A DNA stretch of 64,000 nt, taken from assembly GCF_963576615.1 (NCBI RefSeq), contig NC_088714.1:32892643-32956642 (forward strand), read 5' to 3'. This document shows positions 37,507 through 47,500 of the stretch, in pieces. Each line of letters opens with the position of its first letter. The first letter of the stretch is position 1. The notes beneath the pieces are model-generated. The model was not told the DNA's origin. It searched no databases and was given only the letters and a program-made list of their open reading frames with translations. The position numbers and the translations under genes are program-made. Origin of the DNA: Watersipora subatra. Taxonomy: Eukaryota > Bryozoa > Gymnolaemata > Cheilostomatida > Watersiporidae.

Positions 37507-40500
37507 CACGTACGTATATATATATATATATATATACAAATTCCATGACATTTTAGTTCGTCTTAATAACTCATTGATGAATTGACGAAACAAAGAATAA
37601 GTCGCTGCGCAATTATTAATAAATACTTAAAGGCGATCGATTGGTGCAGGGTCTACTGCGACGGTCCACCAATCTAAATGTTACGAGTTGGAGTAACGCC
37701 GAAAGTTCTTTTTCATCCTAACCTTGACCCGTGGATACAGATTAACGATGAACAGGTGAACACTGCTCTTTTTATAGTAAAAATATTTTTGTTTTGCTTT
37801 ATAGTAGACATAAAATATTCCTTTATAAGTTTTACTTCACAGAATAGACTTTGCTGTCTAAAAAAATAAACAAATTGTTGTAAGTGGATTTCAAATATGT
37901 ACATTTCCATGAACTTATTGTAAAATAACCGCAATTATAGCTTGTAAAACTAGTGAAATTTATCAGCAAAAGGAGACAAGTTGTCGATGCGAACTAATAA
38001 TATTACAGTCCCGATACAGCCAACAAATTAAAAATTGAAGCCTAGTTTTTTTCTTTTTTATGGCCAAAGGGGTGATTTTGAAAAGTCCTTGGAACGGATT
38101 AGGCAATTTACATGTCGTTTACTGTTTGTATAAGGTAAAACCCCTATAACGTACACATTCCTAGAAGGGATTATTTACGTTGTCGGAGCGTCTACTGTAA
38201 ATGAATTACAGGCTGCAGTATTCTTATAAGAAACTTGATGGGGCAGACATCAACTTCAAAATATATAAAGAAAATGCTGAAACAAATCAATTAACATGCA
38301 GAGGTTCAGCTGTGCAGCCTAGCGCATGACTTTTTATTTACATTTGTTACCAAATATTACCGAATAACACAAAAAACTATATTATGCAATTTTGAATTAA
38401 AACATTACTTCAATAAAAAACTGTACTCTACAGTGGTAAAAATAGAAATGACTAAAATTAATTTGGCACACTAGTGAAACGTAATCAGTGTAAATTGAAA
38501 AAATAGCGAAAATCACATAGGGCCTATTGATAAAAACTCCGACCATGATAAAAAGAAGAACAGCGAGCATCTACATGTATGTAGATGCTCGCTATTTGTG
38601 TATAGCGTGTATACCATGTATGTAGCGCTTAAAAATGTTTTCATGTTTTCTATGTGTATGGCTGACTAGTGTGACAAGTTAGAACAAGTTGTTGTGGTCA
38701 GTTAGATAAAAATGGTATTATAAAAGCTAGACTGCTAGAAGACGTACAAGCGTAAGTAAATTTTGACAGCCTTTATCCTGGTTAACATGGCCTACGATAG
38801 ACCTTGACTAGCCACAAGCGCAGAGGATAACGTTAAGACCAATATTTAGAGATTTGCTAATGGCAATGCATGAACATCTGGATTTTCAAAGGTCACCAAA
38901 TTGATACGGACCAGTAATGAAGTTTTTCATCAGCAGTATGGTTTCGATGTTTATGGGTTGATATATTGTTTATGCTTGGCTTATACAATTGGTTTGCATA
39001 CTTAGTTTCCCATTGGAGTTCTAATTGGAGTGTTTAGAAGCTAAATATTTTTAGATAACTTGCCTTGCATGTGCAAAAGAGCAGATAGAGTTCCTGTTCT
39101 GTAGCATTCATGGGCAGACCACTGACGAAAAGGGTTCGCACCTAAAGTGAACATATTGAATAATCATAGACATATTACATAATTACTGGACCTAGCGTAT
39201 TAGTAATACGATCATAAATACAGGGGCCAATAGCGTGTCTAAAGCATTGAACAACAGGAGAGGACAACTCATTTGTTTGACATAAGCATTGATGATTTCC
39301 GAGGTGAAATGCAAGCTGGAGACACTTGAACAGACAAACTAATTGGTAGATGAGAGAGCTCCTGTCAGGCCATGCCATTCATTATAGTCAGACAAACATG
39401 GAAGTACAGGCTGCTAGGGTGCAAGGTGTGTGGTGGTTGTTGCTTTGTCCTCGCGTCTAATGATTACCCTCAGGAATATCGTGTGAACTGTTTTGTCGAT
39501 AAATTGTCAACTCAAATTGAGTTAGTGAACGAAATAGTGTGAATGACATACAAGGGTAGTAGAGAAAGTTCTCTAGTTATAGAGATCACAGCAATCTTGT
39601 AGAAAAGTTGAGGTTCAACCTTTATTTATGATCACTGTATTCCAACAAAAGTGTGGTCCTTTTTCTGGGAAATCAAGCAATATAAGCCAAATTACTGGAA
39701 CCAAGATGGAGGCAGTCAAGGCTGAGGTTTTCCAAGATCTTAACAGCTAATACAAAAAGGCATTACGCTATTTCTTAATTTGAATATCTCAATTGTTTCT
39801 TTTGTCGAAACTTTAAACAAAGCTAACCTAATTACCTTTAATTGAGTAAACCAAATATTATTATAATTTTCCGAGTGATATTTTTTCATACACTATCAAA
39901 AGACTTACGTTGAAGATAAACAATTATATTATTGCCAGCGAGACGCTCACAATGCTGGGGCAATGATGAAGCTTGGCTTTTATTGACACAGAGCGTTAAA
40001 CTGTTTAGATATTATAAGAATGCACTGGTGAAGGGATTAAAAGTTTTCTAAGACAACATCGTCTTTGTATCCATCTACTATTATTGCTATAATGTAACAT
40101 TCAAAATGCTTCGCATTACACTGGCCTTCAGACTACGGCTTGGGGCTTCACACAAATCAAGCCAAGTCACTTGGACTGAGAAGTTCGCAACATTTTCATT
40201 CTCACAACAATGAGTGCGTGCCGAGGAATGAATCCAAAAATGAACTAGATGCTGGCAAATTTGGACAACTCGCACTCGTTATCAAGGCGATGCAAGCATT
40301 GACAAAACATCAAGAAAATCTAACAATCAATTACACGGCATCAAGATGAGACGAGGTGACAAAGCAAGAGCTTTATTGATAAATGGATGGCTAAATGCGC
40401 ATGAATATGATTTAGAGAGAAATCTTTTGTCGAGCGAAGATTTAATAATACTATCACATTCATTTCCGAAGCAAAAGAGTTATTGTTACAGCAACAATGA

Positions 40501-40803
40501 TATTAATCTCTTGGGTGCTTCTCCACGCAGGCTTCGTGTCTATAAACATTCAAGACAGAATTCTGACAGAATCCATTTATCGCGAGACACAATAGTTGAC
40601 AATGCAGCGGGTTCTAAGGCTCATAAGCGGAGAAGCTTCCAAGGCAGCTCTGCTCAAAGGGGAGGCGCTTCTGGCTTGTTTGACTCGCAAGCGGTGGCTA
40701 GACACTCGGGTGTTTCGGGATACTGATGGTTGACAAAGAGCCTCACATTTCTACTCTAACTACTAGACAAGGCAACTATGAACAGCGACATTTTACTATG
40801 ACG

Positions 40804-40847
<44 letters not shown>

Positions 40848-43800
40848 TTGCTATTTTGATAATACCAGCTCTACCATTCCATTACCCAATGAATGTTTCG
40901 AGCTCAAGTCATTTTTTAAAGAATCTTGCTATATCTCGTCAAAAATAATTGTTATAATGTCTTGCCTAGAAAAACTTGAAACAAGAAGTATTCGAAATCA
41001 GCAATAAAATAATTAGCAAATTAAACTAGAGTGACATGGCAAACACCAACACCCTTGTTTCAATATGGCCGCCTTCAAATCGTCTGCCAAAAAGCATCAG
41101 TACTTGCATCAGCCAGTCTGGGCACAGCCTTAGGGACAAAGAGGGACAAGGTAGTGGTGTCTGCATTAGAAAATCCGCAATAAGGAATACAGGGACAGAT
41201 CTGCAGCCATTGTTTTCAAGAGTGTAAACCAATGACAATAATCAGTGGCCACACAGAAACTGCTAGCGCTCTCTGCTATGATATTTTTATATACCAGTTT
41301 TTTACAATACAAAATACTTTTTACCAACTTCTATCTAGTATAAGCACCCGAAATGTACACTTGATATCGAGTAAGCCTTATTGAGATATCTCTAGGCTAA
41401 CTACTATAGACATTGGCGAACCTTTGTGGATAGGACTGTTCAGTTTATGGCACTCTTCGCATGTACAAGTGCCCTCTTTCCATTTGATAAATTTATTGTC
41501 TGATTGTTCAAGTACGCAAATAGCTCTTCGCTCTGGCCTTTATGACCAAGCTTACAATGTCATGGAGGCACACCATTTTCTAGAGTTATGCCAAATAATA
41601 AACTTTAAGGAAAACAAGATATTTCTTAGGAGCCGATCACTAATGTAAAATTCGCACATTCAAAAAGTATGTACCTGCCACTTGCGAGTTTATGTAGGGA
41701 CAGATATTTTACATGTTTACACAATGATCTGGAGTGTTTAAAAACTCAGAATAACCACCAGAGGAACTTAGCAAGACAGCTAGTTGTGCGAGTTTATGTG
41801 GCGACTGAGATTTCGGGATGATAATCTATTAAAAAAGTGTTGCAGAATTCTATCCACTCTAGAGGTAAAACTTTTTGTATATGCTTTATTTTGATTTCAC
41901 TAACAGGCATATTTTTGGCGCGCGCCTTTAAAGAACGACTCAAAAACCATTTAAAAAACAATTATTTTACAAATAATCAGCTTTTCAGTGTGATGAACTA
42001 TAACAATTCGTTTATGGCAGCTTGAAAAATTAGTGATGTTATTATTTTGAGAAGCATAAGCGAAAGCAGAGAATAGAAGTAATCGTATCGACTAAGCGTT
42101 CACACGGTACTAATTGGGTTAGTCCAGACCTAGGTAATACTATCTGAATGATGTAAATGATTTTTTGAACTTTCCTGCTTAGTTAAAATAAACATGGCAG
42201 TATTAGTGTGAGAGAGTAAGTCTGATGGCCAGCAGAGGGCAGACACATAGTCAGTCTAACGAATACACTCTCGATTGTTTGTAAACAATCAAAAGAGAGT
42301 ATATACTTTTAGGGCAATTCGCCTAGCAGATGGACAAGCGGTGTCATATAATCTCTCGGCATTTGTCTGAATTAGCTTTTCAAAGGTCTGGCAAAGGCTT
42401 TGAAAGCTTTATACATATAGCAGGCCGTCTGACATGAAACCGATGAGTTTCATGCTAGGCAATGGAGGTGTTTGGATTGGTTGGTACCGAGAATTTTGTA
42501 ATCAAAAGAAGCATTGTCAAATATAATGTTGTGATTTATGAGTAGGATATTTAGACGGAGGATCTAAACCATATGGACAAGTGGATTATTCAATAACAGG
42601 TAGATTTTGTAGGATTGTTATGACATCTTGAACGTCCAAACGATGTTCAGTTTTAGTTTGGTTCTTATAAACACAGCATGTGGAGTATACTAGGAGTTAC
42701 ACAGCATGTGGAGTACACTAGGAGTTACACAGCATGTGGAGTACACTAGGAGTTACACAGAATATCTTCATGAAAGCTTTGAGATTGAATGCTAGACCAA
42801 AATCAGCTAGAGCGTAATTGGTAGCTTATCATTGGTAGTACATAATTTCCTTCTAGAAAATTATAGGGTTTGCACTTGGAATACTGACTTGAGTATGATG
42901 TAGGAATTGGTACTGGTTAATAGACGCATATATGACTGAGCACACACAGATGTGGTTAATAGACGCACATATGACTGAGCACACACAGATGTGGTACAAT
43001 AGACACACATATGACTGAGCATACGGAGATGTGGTACAATAGACACACATATGACTGAGCGTACGGAGATGTGGTTTCATTAGACACACATATGACTGAG
43101 CATACGGAGATGTGGTACAATAGACACACATATGGCTCAGCATACGGAGATGTGGTACAATAGACACATATGACTGAGCACACAGAGATGTGGTACAATA
43201 GACACGCATATGACTGAGCATACGGAGATGTGGTACAATAGACACACATATGACTGAGCATACGGAGATGTGGTTTCATTAGACACACATATGACTGAGC
43301 ATACGGAGATGTGGTACAATAGACACACATATGGCTCAGCATACGGAGATGTGGTACAATAGACACACATATGACAGAGCAGAGAAAGATGTGGTACAAT
43401 AGACTAAGTCATTGAAATAGCCTATTAAAAAGACGATTGTTCACTCATTTAAAATACAACACACTGCAACAAAGCTTCGAGTTTTGTCAACGAGCAAAAA
43501 GACATTCTGAAAGAACTTTACTAGTTAAACAAAAACGTCTGAAGTTTGACAATGCAAATGGTTAGATCGCTACTAGACTGAGCATTTGTAAGGATTGACA
43601 AGTTAGTAGTGAGTAGACGTGGAAGATCAAATAAGTATCAATGAGTGAGAATCATACAGCAATCATGGTAGACGATAACTCTGCTAGAACGACTTGCATA
43701 ATTATAAAAAGGAGAAAAAACTTTGACCTGCTATTAAAAACACTCTAAATCTAGCAACTTTTGTAAGCAATAATGGAAAAACTAACAAGAACAATGTTTC

Positions 43801-44165
43801 CTGCTTAGTTTACGGTTTCTTTTGATTTTATGTAGCATGTGTCATCAATGTTCAAGGTCACTTCGCCTGTGCTCGCTGCTTATTGAAAAGATGACTGCAA
43901 CTAGAAACTAACTAAGATGAAATTTTCATAAAAGTTTTTATAACTTGATTTTTTTAATCACTCAATAGACTACATATTTTCTAGAAGAATATCTATAGCT
44001 AGCTTATTAAACAATGCTTACCTCATCATCACCAACTCCTCCGCTTAAGTTATCCATACTCGGTGCATGAGACAATGGACTCAGACCTCCGCCATTTGCA
44101 TTGGTAGATACATCATGATCATGCTTCACCATTGGTGGTGGAGCATTCATTACTTGTGTTTCCAT
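27051..44165 (-). CDS. mec-8: RBPMS/MEC-8 family RNA-binding protein, two RRMs
   Basis: Ten exons on the minus strand join in phase: 44022-44165 (ATG at 44165), 39064-39141, 36608-36661, 34600-34662, 33918-34059, 32724-32845, 30140-30271, 27931-27990, 27584-27841 and 27051-27170 (TAA), giving 390 aa. RRM1 (about residues 49-132) has VRTLFVSGLP, then GYEGSLLKIT, then PVGFVTFDSKAAAENAKNDL and IRFDPKVPQTIRLDFAKSNT, the hallmark of RBPMS. RRM2 (about 301-385) has NTLFVSNISPFCLDEEITNL, LCAFVEYA and GGLKIEYAKSK. The linker is rich in Pro, Gly and Gln. In this family RRM1 dimerises and binds CAC-containing RNA, and C. elegans MEC-8, also with two RRMs, controls alternative splicing. The intron after 39064 has a GC donor. 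The frame stays open for about 28 codons upstream of the chosen ATG, so an earlier start through another exon is possible. Confidence 0.93.
28045..28768. mobile_element. Possible MITE in RBPMS intron
   Basis: The left edge reads cagcgcaccctcaagatata. The right edge in reverse complement reads tgtaccctcgccttacaatt, and gccttacaat also occurs inside the left edge. The interior has no coding frame. The terminal match is short, so the element is tentative. Confidence 0.35.
28780..30139. other. RBPMS intron, no feature seen
   Basis: This is the AT-rich part of the intron between exons 30140-30271 and 27931-27990. Short frames on both strands (for example 29461-29670) show no protein signature. 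Confidence 0.5.
31130..31570. mobile_element. TIR element, GGCTGGWTCACACTATATC family, copy 1
   Basis: The left end is ggctggatcacactatatca. The right end in reverse complement reads agattcacactatatcaccg. It is about 441 bp and has no transposase. Two relatives lie at 55.07 and 61.71 kb. A short minus-strand frame at 31377-31595 falls inside and is not considered a gene. Confidence 0.7.
32017..32626. repeat. 29-bp GC-rich minisatellite, about 21 copies
   Basis: The unit is cacttactacgaggggcgcc followed by ggtcctcat. Only a few copies differ (gatcctcat; one lacks cta). Each unit carries GGCGCC. It starts about 100 bp into the RBPMS intron after exon 32724-32845, so it sits close to that exon's donor. 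Confidence 0.95.
35000..36600. other. RBPMS intron, no gene supported
   Basis: Part of the intron between exons 36608-36661 and 34600-34662. An 84-codon plus-strand frame at 35820-36074 has no recognised motif or splice support. Confidence 0.45.
37262..38196. mobile_element. Non-autonomous TIR element, CAGTMGAYGCT family, copy 1
   Basis: The right end in reverse complement reads cagtagacgctccgacaacg and is flanked by TA. The left part has repeated ataacg strings but is less well defined. The body shares ttggaacggattaggcaatt and the tttatagtaaaaat / ttgttttgctttat blocks with the copy at 49.6-50.5 kb. An AT microsatellite (37465-37537) has grown inside it. Confidence 0.6.
37465..37537. repeat. 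(AT)n microsatellite, interrupted
   Basis: Two TA runs are separated by ttacacgtacg. It is intronic. Confidence 0.95.
38562..38593. repeat. Inverted repeat, 15-bp arms, 2-base spacer
   Basis: The arm agcgagcatctacat is followed by gt and then its exact reverse complement. It lies in the RBPMS intron between exons 39064-39141 and 36608-36661. Confidence 0.9.
40243..40726 (+). other. Long open frame antisense to RBPMS intron 1
   Basis: A frame of about 160 codons is open from about 40243, with its first ATG at 40346 giving 126 aa. The product is basic and polar, with several dibasic sites (PRRLRVYKHSR, KAHKRRSF), no signal peptide, no membrane segment and no recognised domain. A second frame, 40140-40349, overlaps it. 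Its length stands out locally, but there is no supporting exon or homology that I can name. Confidence 0.25.
40806..40846. repeat. (TA)n microsatellite
   Basis: About 20 TA dinucleotides in RBPMS intron 1. Confidence 0.95.
42671..42761. repeat. 28-bp tandem repeat, about 3 copies
   Basis: The unit is cacagcatgtggagtacact followed by aggagtta. It is intronic in the RBPMS gene. Confidence 0.9.
42914..43404. repeat. 40-bp minisatellite, about 12 copies, higher-order pattern
   Basis: The unit resembles gatgtggtacaatagacaca followed by catatgactgagcatacgga. A variant with gtttcatt and one with ggctcag recur together about 205 bp apart (43070-43140 and 43275-43345), so five monomers seem to have been duplicated as a block. 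The minus-strand frames here (42853-43245, 42956-43399) are repeat products. Confidence 0.9.
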
Positions 44166-44542
44166 TCTTTCAACTTTAAAGAACAGTGCTCCTTTATCTG
44201 AAGCGCCAAGAAGCTCTTCAATACCAAAACTGTCGCTTTGTAAGTCTGATTATCTATAACACTACAGTAAATTATGCCACCAAATATGAAGCTGCTACTA
44301 GCCTTCAGTGTGATGCTTCCTGCAGCTTTGACTCAAATGAAAGTGCTTGAATGAAACGCGTGTGTTACAATGTGGGAGTTCAAGCCTCTTTTTCAAACAC
44401 GTGTTGGCCTCAACTAGGACCACCCACAAAATGTGAAACTGTCAATCTTGACAGGTGCTAGTTAACCGAAGTTGTGTTCCCTACAGACATCTAACTATCG
44501 CTTGGTTAGTCACGTGATTATCACGTGCTTAGTATTATCAAG
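44166..44542. promoter_or_regulatory. Divergent RBPMS-ATG14 intergenic region
   Basis: About 377 bp separate the two start codons. The ATG14-proximal end carries two CACGTG boxes (44511-44516 and 44522-44527), and a further CACGTG lies near 44398. The middle part (about 44340-44395) has a weak B-box-like string (gagttcaagcctc), so part of it may derive from a SINE. A minus-strand frame continuous with RBPMS exon 1 occupies about 44166-44250. Confidence 0.5.
44509..44529. promoter_or_regulatory. Tandem CLEAR-like E-boxes before ATG14
   Basis: GTCACGTGAT at 44509-44518 and ATCACGTGCT at 44520-44529 are offset by 11 bp, about one helical turn, and end 13 bp before the ATG. The CLEAR consensus GTCACGTGAC is the known site for TFEB and its worm relative HLH-30, which activate autophagy and lysosome genes. 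That these boxes are used here is an inference. Confidence 0.5.
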
Positions 44543-47500
44543 ATGTCAGACAAATTAGGATCCGACGTGAATAGTCCCCCGTCACTTTTCTACAATGTTG
44601 ATGAGTCTTTTATAGATATTAGTGGATATAGTGTGGCTGTAGAAAAATGTCCAATATGCCGTATAGGGGAGCGAAAATTAAACTGTGCGCAATGTGCATC
44701 AAAACGAGATTTGACCGTAAATAGTTCGCAATTTTCAACTAGTCACATTTTAGATACACAGTATTTGTCGCAACATAGGTCGTTGACGCCATGGGACCGT
44801 TCATCCGATTTAAAATCTTCCGCCAACAGAGCTTCCAAACTAACTGACCATTCTTTGCAGCACCCGTACAGGTTAGTTCATAGCGTAAAATTAGTGGTAA
44901 TAATAACGTATAACTCTCGCAGTAGTTTTTTCTTAATAACAAAAGAAAAACGATTCGATTCACAGTTTTATATGTGGTGACTGTAATTTCGTTAGGCTCA
45001 TCGTTGAGAAAATTATGTGCAATATCAATGTTGTTCAATTTTTCCACTGTTTTCGATTTATTTTGTATGAATCACCTGAAACAAAAGGGCAAAATTTGTA
45101 TTGTGACAAGTATTTTTGCTCAATATATCTATAAACAAACCAGTCATAGCTTTCAATATCGTGCAAAACTGTATGCCTTTATAACTGCCGTCCGTTTACA
45201 CTTTGTGGTATTTGTAGCTTATCTGAAGGTTGTAACCGTTTAAAGGAGTTGCATATCATCAAAAGAGAGCTTGCTTTAAAAATCGATTCCAAAATGATGA
45301 CCGAGTACGCTCAAGATGACAAGGTGATTCTATTTGTTAGCTACATCGGTATTAAGGTTTTAAATTTTTTGCAAATCTTCTATATACTATTTTAGTGACT
45401 GGTTAATCGCAGTCTAAATATAGCAGCTGCAGACAGATTATGAGAAAATCATGTGAAAAGAAAAATTGTGTTGATGCAAGTATTAGGCTGTTTTTCTCTT
45501 ATAGAAGCTGAAAATAGAAAAGCTGCGTGAACGATTGAAGTCCCTCCGTTTGAAGCTAGATCAGCAGATAGCAACACGAATTGAAAGTAGGTCTAGTTGT
45601 AGCACAGTCTACAAGTATTGGCCTTGTAAAAGTGTAAGAACCAGTGAATGGAAGTTAAACACTGCCATATTACCATAGTTATTCCAGTAAAATTTTGTAC
45701 TGATTTTAAATAAAAAATTAAAGGTGTGCGTTATACAGGAATATATACAGGTAGTTACTTGATGTATGTATGCCGTTTTCCGATTTACTGAAGATGGCTC
45801 GCCTAGACATTAGCAAATGATTTTTGTACAGAATGTCTGACAACTTACTTATTCAAAATTGGTATTACGAAACGGATGCCTCAGTCGTGATGTTTTACAA
45901 ATGACTGTTTTGTGACTTTTTCAGTTGGGAACAAAACATTTGGATTTTTGATGGCACCCAAAAATGTTCACTAAAGGCAGGGGGTTACAACCACTTGACC
46001 AAAAACAACAAAAAATTATTTTATTATCGCATCATTTATAGCAATACAAAAATATGCCATGGTTTGTTGTTACTAATAGTCAGGTATTTGTTATAAATAT
46101 TTTGATCTCAACCATAATACAGCCTCTCACAACAACATTGTACAGTCAAAATATAGACAAGACCGGTTAAAAAAATGAAAAAAGCTTTATACTAATTTTC
46201 GTTCAAAAATTTGATGTTGCATCTTATACACGAGTACGTGTCATGTTCAAATAAACAAAGTAAATGTTTGTACAGTAAGAACAGTCAATAATATGGCAGT
46301 AGTTAGTTTGTAGTAAGAAATTCTGTATTTTTGGCTACCAAATTCATTTTAAATTGTTTTATCATGTTTTTAGAATTATCTGAAAGCAAAGTTATATGTC
46401 GGGAAAACAGAAAGTTAGCTCGATTTATAGCGAGTTCGAAAAAAAAGTGTTTATCCAAAGTCAGTGAAGTTCAAAAACGCAAAGAAGCTCTACTGGTACG
46501 TCAGCAAGAAATTGATGAAATGGAAAAAGACAGTCTGGCAAGACGCCAGAGAGTTGTCAAGGATATGGGAGAGTTTATGTTTCCAGTTGAACCAGTTAGA
46601 GCTCTCAGGTATATATACAAACACCTTATTCTACCTGTAAGTGTATGAGAGCCTACAAGGCATTTACCGTCAGCTTTTTATCAGCTCAAGAAAGCGCGAT
46701 TTTATCACAAGCTAGCGTTCTTATCACGCTTTTTGAGCTCATTTTTTTCGGCGTTAAGCCTATTAAACATCCTGTAACAAGCTACAAGCAATGTTAAATA
46801 GCTCATTTACTTTTCAGAAAAGACTGAGATTATTTTGAAGGCTGAATTTAAAGAATATTGGGTTTTAAGACACCCATCTCTATAATTCTAGATCAGACTA
46901 AACATCCCCAACTTCCTTCCCTGAAAAGCTAGGCTACGTCACATATTTATGGATGGAGCTTGTTGTGTTGATTGTGTCGTGTGCGACACCAATATTGAAT
47001 CACTGTGGAAAGCCTTCAAAAACAAAAATGACTGAAAGTTAGTTGACCAATTTTTATTTTGAGTACAAAATTGGAATCGGCGTGTCTGATTTACGTACGA
47101 GAAAGAACAATAAAAGCTCGTATGAAAAAACAATGAAAGCTGTTTGTGGCAGTTATGCTTCAAGTTTGGTTTTACAGTGTTTGAATAACATTAAACACTG
47201 GAAATACTCTCCATACTAAGGTATAAAGAGCTGTGTGTAGTGTTATTTAGTTTTAAAATCATGGATCCCAAAAAGACTGTTTTTAATGAAAATAGAATTC
47301 AAGCAGTAATTGTAGAAAAAACATTAAATATAGAGATATTGTAGATATAGAAGCATTAGATATAGAGATATGGTAGATACTGAAACATTAGATATAGAGA
47401 TATGGTAGATATAGAAACATTAGATATAGAGATATAATAGATATAGAAACATTATATATAGAGATATGGTAGATATAGAAACATTAGATATAGAGATATG

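Noticed and set aside
41036-41238. Overlapping frames on both strands near caatatggccgcc
   Set aside because: They are short frames with no recognised motif. The YY1-like string is a single short match and not enough to call a promoter.
42853-43399. Minus-strand frames of 77-147 codons with HMCVYCTTSPYAQSY-type repeats
   Set aside because: They are translations of the 40-bp minisatellite in several frames, with no splice or start support.
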